From assembly GCA_050952065.1 (NCBI GenBank), contig JBMNKF010000002.1, positions 186,001 to 250,000 of the forward strand: DNA of 64,000 nucleotides, in the 5' to 3' direction. Source of the stretch: JAXGZG01 sp050952065. Lineage in GTDB: Bacteria; Bacillota; Sulfobacillia; Fermentithermobacillales; Fermentithermobacillaceae. The stretch's first letter is position 1, and each line of letters opens with the position of its first letter. The notes under the pieces are model-generated. The model was not told the DNA's origin, made no database searches, and saw only the letters and a program-made list of their open reading frames with translations. A program made the position numbers and the translations under genes. Below, piece after piece: positions 57,689 to 64,000 of the stretch.

Positions 57689-60202
57689 GTGAACGGAAAG
57701 CTTAGATATACGGAAAGGGCCATGGCAGTCCTCACTTGGGCGCAGGAAGAGGCCAGAACCAGGGGAGCAAAAGCTATGGACACAGAACACATCCTGCTGG
57801 GGCTTCTTCGTCAGCGCGAGAGCGTTGCTGTGCAGGTCCTGAAATCCATGGGTCTGGACCCGAACCAGATCTTAGAGGAAATCAACACCTCTACTGAGAC
57901 GAACCCTGCCGCTTCTTCAATAGAGGCAGCAAGTCCCTCGGCCAAGAGAGTGCTTCAGATGGCGGGGGAAGAATCTTTGCGCCTAGGACATTCTTGGATC
58001 GGAACCGAGCATCTATTGCTGGGGCTTCTTCGCGAAGAAGACGGCCTGGCAGCAAGGATCATTACTAGACAAGGCGGAGATTTGGAAAAGGCCCGTGAAG
58101 AAGTGATCAAGCGAGTAGGTGGTTCCTTGAGCGGCTCGTCCTTAGGTGACAGTGAGTCTCGGGGCTCCCTGGGGGGGCGTGCCAGGCGTGGCGACAAAAG
58201 GACGCCAACGCTTGACAACTACGGCCGAGATCTCACCGAGATGGCCTCTCAGGGAAAACTTGACCCGGTCATTGGCAGGGAAAAAGAGATCGAAAGGGTC
58301 ATTCAGATTCTGTCCCGAAGGACAAAGAACAACCCAGTCCTCATAGGCGAGCCGGGAGTGGGCAAGACTGCAGTGGTGGAGGGCCTCGCCCAAGCCATAA
58401 ACGATGGAACGGTTCCCCAGATGCTCAAGGGCCGACGGGTGGTTACTCTGGACCTGGCGGCGTTGGTTGCGGGGACCAAGTACCGTGGCGAGTTCGAAGA
58501 GCGGTTGAAGAAAGTCCTTGAAGAGATACGACGCGCAGGCGACGTCATCTTGTTCATCGACGAAATGCACACAATAATCGGTGCCGGCGGAGCAGAAGGT
58601 GCCATTGACGCCTCCAGCATTCTCAAGCCAATGTTGGCCAGGGGCGAACTGCAATGCATTGGCGCCACAACTTTGGATGAGTACCGCAAGTATGTGGAGA
58701 AGGACGCGGCTCTTGAGCGGCGTTTCCAGCCTGTTATGGTGTCTGAGCCCACCGTAGAAGAGACTTTGGATATTCTCAAAGGTCTTCGGGACCGTTACGA
58801 GGCGCATCACAAGGTCAAGTACACTGATGAGGCGTTGGCGAGCGCTGTGCGCCTGTCAGATCGTTACGTCACTGACAGGTTCCTTCCAGACAAAGCTATA
58901 GACCTCATAGACGAAGCAGGTTCCAGGGTGAGAATGAAAGCTTTCGAGGCGCCCATGGAACACAAGAACCTGGAGGCAGATATCGAGCGACTGGCCAAGG
59001 AAAAGGAATCCGCTGTGGCGCGGCAAGAATTTGAGAGAGCCGCAGAGTTCCGGGATAAGGAGCAGGAGCTCCGCAAGCTTCTCGAGGAGAAGAAGAAGGA
59101 GTGGCAGAAGCATGACATTCCGGAGAAATCTACGGTAACCGACGAGGATATAGCGACTATCGTTTCGGACTGGACCGGAATACCGGTCAACAAACTGGCT
59201 ACAGCTGAGACGGAGAGACTCCTGTCTCTGGAAGAAGAACTGCACAAACGGGTCATCGGCCAGGACGAAGCCGTAGCAGCCGTTGCTCGAGCAGTCAGGC
59301 GGTCTAGAGCGGGGCTCGGGGATCCTAAGCGGCCGATCGGGTCTTTCATCTTCCTTGGGCCTACCGGAGTCGGCAAGACTGAGCTGGCCAGATCTTTGGC
59401 TGAGGCCCTGTTCAACGACGAGGATGCCATGGTACGGTTGGATATGTCCGAGTACCAGGAACGGCACACCGTATCCAGGTTAGTGGGCGCGCCTCCGGGT
59501 TACGTTGGGTACGATGAAGGTGGCCAGCTGACCGAAGCGGTGAGAAGAAGGCCTTATTCGGTAGTACTCCTGGACGAAATCGAGAAGGCACACCCTGACG
59601 TGTTCAATGTACTGCTGCAAGTGCTTGAGGACGGAAGGCTGACCGAAGCCAGGGGCCGGACGGTTGATTTTAGAAATACAGTTATCATAATGACCTCAAA
59701 CGCCGGTGCGGAAGCGATTCACGGAAAAGCAGTCCTGGGGTTCACTGCGGCCAGAGACACAGAGAGAGCACACGTTGAGATGAAGGACAGGGTGATGGAT
59801 GCCGTTAAGGCCATCTTCCGGCCCGAATTCCTCAACAGAGTAGACGAGATAATTGTATTCCATGCTCTTGGCGTCGATCATCTCAAGTCTATCGTGGATC
59901 TGCAGCTGTCGGCCGTAATGTCTCGCCTCAAGGAATCGACAGGCATCGAGATCGTTGTCACTAACGAGGCCAAGGAAAAACTGATCAGAGAAGGGACCGA
60001 TCCTAACTATGGCGCAAGGCCGCTCAGGCGAGCCATTCAGCGCTTGGTGGAGGACCCCCTGTCTGATATGGTGTTGAGGGGCGAGTTTGGTCCTAACCAA
60101 ACCGTTGTAGTGGACTTGGGGGACGACGGAAACCTCACGTTCAATGCAAAAGAGGCTGTGGACCGCAGCGTTGACGATGATAGCCAAAGCGACGTAGGGT
60201 AG
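57689..60202 (+). CDS. clpC: AAA+ unfoldase ClpC
   Basis: 837 residues from GTG 57689, with AAGGAGG about ten bases upstream. Clp N-terminal repeats (about 1-145: TERAMAVLTWAQEEARTRG and LLRQRESVAVQVL), AAA-1 with GEPGVGKT (about 219), the UVR/middle domain with REFERAAEFRDKEQELRKLLEEKKKEW, AAA-2 with GPTGVGKT (about 557) and arginine fingers. ClpC threads McsB-marked proteins into ClpP. It follows mcsB after 43 bases and completes the operon. clpP is not in the window. Confidence 0.97.
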   Translation: MNGKLRYTERAMAVLTWAQEEARTRGAKAMDTEHILLGLLRQRESVAVQVLKSMGLDPNQILEEINTSTETNPAASSIEAASPSAKRVLQMAGEESLRLGHSWIGTEHLLLGLLREEDGLAARIITRQGGDLEKAREEVIKRVGGSLSGSSLGDSESRGSLGGRARRGDKRTPTLDNYGRDLTEMASQGKLDPVIGREKEIERVIQILSRRTKNNPVLIGEPGVGKTAVVEGLAQAINDGTVPQMLKGRRVVTLDLAALVAGTKYRGEFEERLKKVLEEIRRAGDVILFIDEMHTIIGAGGAEGAIDASSILKPMLARGELQCIGATTLDEYRKYVEKDAALERRFQPVMVSEPTVEETLDILKGLRDRYEAHHKVKYTDEALASAVRLSDRYVTDRFLPDKAIDLIDEAGSRVRMKAFEAPMEHKNLEADIERLAKEKESAVARQEFERAAEFRDKEQELRKLLEEKKKEWQKHDIPEKSTVTDEDIATIVSDWTGIPVNKLATAETERLLSLEEELHKRVIGQDEAVAAVARAVRRSRAGLGDPKRPIGSFIFLGPTGVGKTELARSLAEALFNDEDAMVRLDMSEYQERHTVSRLVGAPPGYVGYDEGGQLTEAVRRRPYSVVLLDEIEKAHPDVFNVLLQVLEDGRLTEARGRTVDFRNTVIIMTSNAGAEAIHGKAVLGFTAARDTERAHVEMKDRVMDAVKAIFRPEFLNRVDEIIVFHALGVDHLKSIVDLQLSAVMSRLKESTGIEIVVTNEAKEKLIREGTDPNYGARPLRRAIQRLVEDPLSDMVLRGEFGPNQTVVVDLGDDGNLTFNAKEAVDRSVDDDSQSDVG

Positions 60203-60230
60203 CATCTAGGCCGCACAAGGAAGCGGCAAT

Positions 60231-60276
60231 CGCGGCGTAGAATCAGGTTCTCTGAAAGGACTGATTCTATGCCGCG
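60231..60276 (+). promoter_or_regulatory. 16-bp hairpin enclosing the radA start codon
   Basis: 60231-60246 pairs with 60261-60276 over 16 bp with one G-U pair; the 14-base loop (60247-60260) contains the Shine-Dalgarno GAAAGGA, and the radA ATG (60269-60271) is in the 3' arm. The site is sequestered in the folded RNA, so translation may depend on temperature or on ribosome passage from clpC. Downstream bases GTTCTTTG also give it a weak terminator look. Confidence 0.7.
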
Positions 60277-61624
60277 TTCTTTGTCCAGATTTGTCTGCTC
60301 CGCTTGTGGTTTCGGTGCGCCTCGCTGGTATGGGAAGTGCCCTCAGTGCGGCGAATGGAATACTCTGGCTGAAGAATTTCAGCGAGACACCGGCCCGTCC
60401 CCCAAGAGCGTCCGAGCCAAACCCGTGGTCTTGTCACAAGTACCCAAAGAAGATGTTTACCGTTTCTCGAGCGGCATGAGAGAGCTTGATCGCGTCTTAG
60501 GAGGCGGCTTTGTGCCAGGGTCTGTAGTCTTATTGGGGGGAGAACCGGGCATAGGCAAATCTACCCTCCTTTTGTCGGTGGCTGACAGCGTCTCAAGACA
60601 ATATGGCCGCGTGTTATATACTTCGGGAGAAGAATCCCAAGGCCAGGTCAAAATGCGGGCAGATCGATTGGGTGTCGGATCAAGCGAGTTGTACTTCGCA
60701 TCAGAACAGGATGTAGACGCCGTATTGGCATTGTGCGATGAACTGAAACCCCGCTTTCTCATAGTCGATTCGATTCAGACCTGCGAAGACCCTGCAGTTA
60801 CCGCGCTTCCAGGCGGGCCTACTCAGGTGAGGTCTTGTGCCACCAAACTGCAGCAATACGCCAAGATCCAGGGTATGTGCTTGGTAATGGTGGGGCACAC
60901 AGTGAAAGCCGGGGGCATAGCGGGGCCAAGACTTCTTGAACATCTAGTTGACTGTGTCCTTTATTTTGAAGGAGACGGCAACCATCTTTATCGAGTTGTG
61001 CGGGCGCAAAAGAACAGGTTTGGAGCAACCAACGAGGTAGCCGTATTCCAGATGGAGGATAGGGGCATTGTGGAGATACCGGACCCGTCGGGGATCTTCC
61101 TGTCCGAGCGAAGCGAGGGCAATGTGGGGTCGTGCGTGGCCGTGGCCCTTAAGGGAAACAGGGCGATGTGCCTTGAGGTGCAGGCTCTAGTGGCCGCAAG
61201 CGTGTACGGTTCACCCCGTCGTGTTACCAGCGAGATTGACCATCAGAGGGCTTCTCTTATACTCGCAGTTCTCGCAAAGAGGATTGCGTCGGCGCTAGAT
61301 GGTAGGGATGCTTTCGTCAAAATTGCGGGCGGCATACGTGCCGACGAACCGGGTATCGATTTGGCCTGCGCGATCGCTCTCATGTCCAGCTACTACGATA
61401 ATCCCGTCAAGCCGGGGCTTGCGTGCTTCGGCGAGATTGGGCTATCGGGGGAAATACGGATGGTGTCCCGCATGGAAGACAGAGTCAAAGAGGCAATTCG
61501 GTCGGGTTTCACAAAAGTGCTGGTTCCTGCCGGTTTTCTCAGGAAGACCAAATCTAATTCCGACATAGTGGGCGTTACGTCTGTGAGCGACGCCGCTATT
61601 ATCGCTCTGGTAAACCAAACCTAG
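60269..61624 (+). CDS. radA: DNA repair ATPase RadA (Sms)
   Basis: 451 residues, ATG 60269 (inside the hairpin described). The N-terminal zinc motif CSACGFGAPRWYGKCPQCGEW (about 10-30), P-loop GEPGIGKST (about 92), RadA motif KNRFG (about 249) and the C-terminal Lon-protease-like domain without its serine catalytic centre are all typical. RadA is a branch-migration helicase in recombination repair. The usual order in Firmicutes is clpC-radA-disA-(pin/tram); here radA is followed instead by a small minus-strand gene. Confidence 0.97.
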   Translation: MPRSLSRFVCSACGFGAPRWYGKCPQCGEWNTLAEEFQRDTGPSPKSVRAKPVVLSQVPKEDVYRFSSGMRELDRVLGGGFVPGSVVLLGGEPGIGKSTLLLSVADSVSRQYGRVLYTSGEESQGQVKMRADRLGVGSSELYFASEQDVDAVLALCDELKPRFLIVDSIQTCEDPAVTALPGGPTQVRSCATKLQQYAKIQGMCLVMVGHTVKAGGIAGPRLLEHLVDCVLYFEGDGNHLYRVVRAQKNRFGATNEVAVFQMEDRGIVEIPDPSGIFLSERSEGNVGSCVAVALKGNRAMCLEVQALVAASVYGSPRRVTSEIDHQRASLILAVLAKRIASALDGRDAFVKIAGGIRADEPGIDLACAIALMSSYYDNPVKPGLACFGEIGLSGEIRMVSRMEDRVKEAIRSGFTKVLVPAGFLRKTKSNSDIVGVTSVSDAAIIALVNQT

Positions 61625-61672
61625 AGACACAACTTGGATCCGGACACACCAATGGCAAGCCGTGTTTGGCTT

Positions 61673-62071
61673 CTAAGAGAAGTTGAAGATACCTAGACAG
61701 GCTAACCTTTCCTGTTCTTGGGCCAGAATGTCGTGTAGATTGAGATTTGTCAGATTGCACAGGGCCGCTAGGTAGAAGAGGCTGCGGCCGATTTCGTCCT
61801 CGAGCACTTCCGCGCAATGGTCGCACAGTTTGCCCTTTATATGGGTGCTCATATGCTCCTTGAGTGATTCAAGTGATTCTAGGTCCGGTGGTATCTGCTG
61901 TTTGACTGCCGTTATCTCAATACATCCACAATTGGTGACGGCCTTTGATACTGCCCGGTTTACTCTGCTTATTGACTCGGTCAGTTTGCTCATGACGTCC
62001 AGGATGCTGCGGTGTCTCACGAGACAGTCATTCACAGTATCCTGAAAACCGTCACATAGGATGTCTTTCAC
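61673..62071 (-). CDS. MazG-like small alpha-helical protein, unknown role
   Basis: 132 residues from GTG 62071, with GAGGTGA six bases upstream. Sequence has RHRSILDVMSKLTESISRVNRAVSKAVTNCGCIEI, a CxC pair at about 48-50 and CDHCAEVLEDEIGRSLFYLAALCNLTNLNLHDILAQEQERL, whose second half resembles the metal-binding helices of MazG-type NTP pyrophosphohydrolases (EDEIGRSLFYLAAL). I recall such proteins next to radA/disA in Clostridia with no defined function. The four cysteines could bind a metal. It is convergent with radA. Confidence 0.65.
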   Translation of the reverse strand: MKDILCDGFQDTVNDCLVRHRSILDVMSKLTESISRVNRAVSKAVTNCGCIEITAVKQQIPPDLESLESLKEHMSTHIKGKLCDHCAEVLEDEIGRSLFYLAALCNLTNLNLHDILAQEQERLACLGIFNFS

Positions 62072-62107
62072 TTGTATTCACCTCGCCGAAGGTCGTTGGA
62101 GGCGCTT

Positions 62108-62183
62108 CTGGTGGACGTGGCGGGATTCGAACCCGCGACCTTTCGGATGCGAACCGAATGCTCTCCCACTGAGCCACACGCCC
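62108..62183 (-). tRNA. tRNA-Ala (anticodon CGC), CCA encoded
   Basis: On the minus strand: acceptor GGGCGTG/CACGTCC with the G3-U70 pair that identifies tRNA-Ala, D arm GCTCAGTGGGAGAGC, anticodon stem TTCGG/CCGAA with loop TTCGCAT giving CGC, T arm GCGGG-TTCGAAT-CCCGC, discriminator A (62111) and CCA (62110-62108). It stands between the MazG-like gene and carD. Confidence 0.95.
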
Positions 62184-62266
62184 ACCTCCCGTACTGCACG
62201 CGAGTACAATTCTACTTCAGTGCCATCCGACAGTCAAGAAAGCATGTAGAGGGGTGTTTTTTGCAG

Positions 62267-62752
62267 TTAGGTTTCAGAGAAAAGATTCGCCTCGAGCACC
62301 TGGAGGGCATGATCGCGATCCCAGCTTTTGGCCAAGATAAGTTCGGACAAGAGGATCTCCCTCGCGCTGTCGAGCATCTTGCGCTCGCCAGTGGATAGTC
62401 CCTTTTCGCGGTCGCGGACCCACAGATTTCTTACCACATCGGCCAGTTCGTATACATCGCCGCTCCTAATCTTTTCGAGATTGCTTCTATAACGCCTGTT
62501 CCAGTTAGATGACATTGCAGTGCACTCTTGCCGTAGAACCTTCATTACTTGGTCCACTTCTGCAGGATCGATGACGTCTCTAAGGCCGATTTCCTCCGTG
62601 TTGTCTACCGGGATCATTACTTTCATGTCCCCGATGGGAAGCTTTAGCACGTAGTAGCGGTGGGTTCTGCCCAGGATTTCTTTCTCTTCGATTCCCTCTA
62701 TGGTGCCGGCGCCGTGCATTGGGTAGACAACGCGGTCACCTACATTAAACAT
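62267..62752 (-). CDS. carD: CarD-family transcription factor
   Basis: 161 residues from ATG 62752, chosen for GGGAGG seven bases upstream; ATG/GTG codons further up are not needed. The N-terminal Tudor-like RNA-polymerase-binding domain is FNVGDRVVYPMHGAGTIEGIEEKEILG (about 2-28) and the helical DNA-interacting C-terminus is NWNRRYRSNLEKIRSGDVYELADVVRNL and the ALQVLEANLF end. CarD stabilises the open promoter complex, notably at rRNA genes, in several phyla. It is divergent from the PIN/TRAM gene and reads towards tRNA-Ala. Confidence 0.93.
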   Translation of the reverse strand: MFNVGDRVVYPMHGAGTIEGIEEKEILGRTHRYYVLKLPIGDMKVMIPVDNTEEIGLRDVIDPAEVDQVMKVLRQECTAMSSNWNRRYRSNLEKIRSGDVYELADVVRNLWVRDREKGLSTGERKMLDSAREILLSELILAKSWDRDHALQVLEANLFSET

Positions 62753-62783
62753 CCTTATACCTCCCATTGCACCATGCAAAGCA

Positions 62784-62813
62784 ATTGTACCATTAACTGG
62801 GGTCAGAGGTCAA
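62784..62813 (-). promoter_or_regulatory. carD promoter
   Basis: On the minus strand TTGACC (62813-62808), 18-base spacer, TACAAT (62789-62784). Confidence 0.7.
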
Positions 62814-62915
62814 ACGCCAATGCCTCCCAGTACATGCCTCCCCTGTACCGGAAAACCACAGTCCCTGCGCGCTGTTTGGTTTGGGGCGCGAAACCCAGGC
62901 TAGTCCTTCTCATTG

Positions 62916-62944
62916 TTGGCTGGCCAGATCCATTGGCATATAAT
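62916..62944 (+). promoter_or_regulatory. promoter of the PIN/TRAM gene
   Basis: TTGGCT (62916-62921), 17-base spacer, TATAAT (62939-62944), about 30 bases before the coding start and 20 bases before AAAGGAGG. Confidence 0.8.
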
Positions 62945-62972
62945 AAAAAATGCCCAAGTCGTAAAGGAGGAG

Positions 62973-64000
62973 ATGCTGCAATTGCAAAAATCGCGACCCT
63001 ATTTTACTGTTTTCGGGGCTTTATCTGGCGGGGCAGCCGGATTCTACCTAATCGGTCCCATTGGGAGGCTCTTAAAGACTGAACTGGGCCTTTGGGAAGG
63101 GGCCGGAATTGTCTTGTTTGCTGCTGCACTCGCTGCCGTAATACTGTTTTTCTTAGGTCCTCATATCGCCCGGCTGGTTGTGGCAGGGATAGACTGGATC
63201 GAAAGAAGGGTTGTGCGGCTTTCCCTAACAGACATAATGGTAGGGGTCGGGGGTCTTATTGTCGGACTTATAATTGCCAATTTATTGGCCCCGTCTCTAG
63301 CCAGGATACCGGTAGTGGGAAGCTTCCTCCCGTCCATTGTCATGGTTATCCTGGCGTACATCGGGATAGCGGTTGCCCGAAGCAAGAAGGACGATCTAGT
63401 CGCCATAAGTCCAGGGCGTCTCAGGCAGGCCGCCAGGGCCAGACCGACCAAGGGCGGCGATAAGAAAGGGGACATACTCCCCACGGGCCAGTCGGCGCCA
63501 AAACTGCTGGACACCAGCACCATAATTGATGGACGCATTGTTGATATCTGCAAATCGGGGTTTGTGGAAGGACCCATCGTGATACCCCATTTTGTTCTGG
63601 ATGAACTCCGGCGTATCGCTGACTCGGCCGATAACCTCAAGAGGAGCAAGGGCAGACGGGGGCTAGATACTCTGAACACCCTGCAAAAGGACGTATCTGT
63701 GGGTGTATTGACTTGGGAGTGGCCCACAGATTCTGATCAAGATGTAGATTCGCTTCTTCTGAAGATGTGCAAGGCCACCGGCGCCGAGATCATTACCACC
63801 GACTATAACCTGGCCAAAATCGCCGAACTCCAGCAGGTGGGAGTGCTAAACGTTAACCAACTGGCCAATGCTCTGAAACTCATGGTAGCTCCGGGAGAGG
63901 AGCTTATGGTGGAGGTTCACCGCGAAGGCAAACAGCCCGGTCAAGGGGTGGGATATCTGGATGACGGGACGATGGTCGTGATAGAGCAGGCAAGAAAGCA
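62973..64000 (+). CDS. PIN/TRAM-domain membrane protein, 3' end beyond the window
   Basis: Open for 342 codons from ATG 62973 (AAAGGAGG only 2 bases upstream; in-frame TTG 62982 at 11 bases is the alternative) and cut by the right edge. Four membrane helices fill about residues 10-130. The PIN nuclease domain follows (LLDTSTIIDGRIVDI with its first acid, then IPHFVLDELRRIAD, then GRRGLDTLNTL and the acidic CKATGAEIITTDYNLAKI). The end (PGEELMVEVHREGKQPGQGVGYLDDGTMVVIEQA) is the TRAM domain. It matches YacL of Bacillus, a conserved membrane PIN protein of unknown substrate. In that genome it follows disA. Confidence 0.9.
   Translation, partial: MLQLQKSRPYFTVFGALSGGAAGFYLIGPIGRLLKTELGLWEGAGIVLFAAALAAVILFFLGPHIARLVVAGIDWIERRVVRLSLTDIMVGVGGLIVGLIIANLLAPSLARIPVVGSFLPSIVMVILAYIGIAVARSKKDDLVAISPGRLRQAARARPTKGGDKKGDILPTGQSAPKLLDTSTIIDGRIVDICKSGFVEGPIVIPHFVLDELRRIADSADNLKRSKGRRGLDTLNTLQKDVSVGVLTWEWPTDSDQDVDSLLLKMCKATGAEIITTDYNLAKIAELQQVGVLNVNQLANALKLMVAPGEELMVEVHREGKQPGQGVGYLDDGTMVVIEQARK

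Overview
The window reads as a chromosome segment of an anaerobic, spore-forming Bacillota (Firmicutes), probably a deep clostridial or thermophile-type lineage. Evidence: spoIIE, a SpoIID-family protein, a GerMN/SLH surface protein, the ctsR-mcsA-mcsB-clpC-radA-pin/tram block, tilS-ftsH, dusB-greA-lysS and an rRNA operon lie in nearly the order known from Bacillus and Clostridia. HypA/HypB, rubredoxin, formate-THF ligase and oxygen-sensitive-style housekeeping suggest an anaerobe. I see no insertion sequence, phage gene or CRISPR array. Many genes start at GTG or TTG, and Shine-Dalgarno sequences are strong.

Region 1-11 kb is mostly on the minus strand: a truncated DUF2935 protein, a sugar-isomerase-like TIM barrel, a tRNA-Met/tRNA-Lys pair with a clean promoter, then a five-gene minus-strand row (reading right to left): TrmB-type regulator, P2-like cation ATPase with altered ion-site residues, Cu(I) ATPase CopA, MscL, and an unusual 54-residue rubredoxin. 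A consensus promoter and a 12-bp palindrome sit in front of the TrmB gene. A membrane diguanylate cyclase follows.

Region 11-34 kb is mostly on the plus strand: an ECF substrate-binding subunit, the GerMN-SLH protein, spoIIE, tilS, ftsH, (hypA-hypB on minus), a methyltransferase, three peptidase-family genes (M24 and an M16 pair), hutH-hutI (no hutU), a small membrane protein, fhs, a P1-family peptidase, a second ECF subunit paired with coaX, and a convergent HAD phosphatase.

Region 34-43 kb: DUF1540 protein, a phosphohexomutase, a bifunctional-nuclease-family protein, dusB, then a three-gene cassette (HTH regulator, unassigned protein often named quinate 5-dehydrogenase, and a homologue of cyanobacterial acyl-ACP reductase that keeps the family cysteine), then greA with a structured leader, and lysS. 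The cassette is the best candidate in the window for an undescribed system.

Region 43-48.4 kb is a 16S-23S-5S operon with no spacer tRNA. Region 48.4-55.4 kb carries a secreted BsuPI-domain protein, an EF-G paralogue, a convergent SpoIID-family protein, a thioredoxin-reductase-like flavoprotein and an RlmI-like rRNA methyltransferase. Region 55.4-64 kb is the heat-shock operon ctsR-mcsA-mcsB-clpC behind a recognisable CtsR operator, radA whose start codon lies in a long hairpin, a MazG-like small protein, tRNA-Ala, carD and a right-truncated PIN/TRAM protein. disA, usual in this place, is absent.
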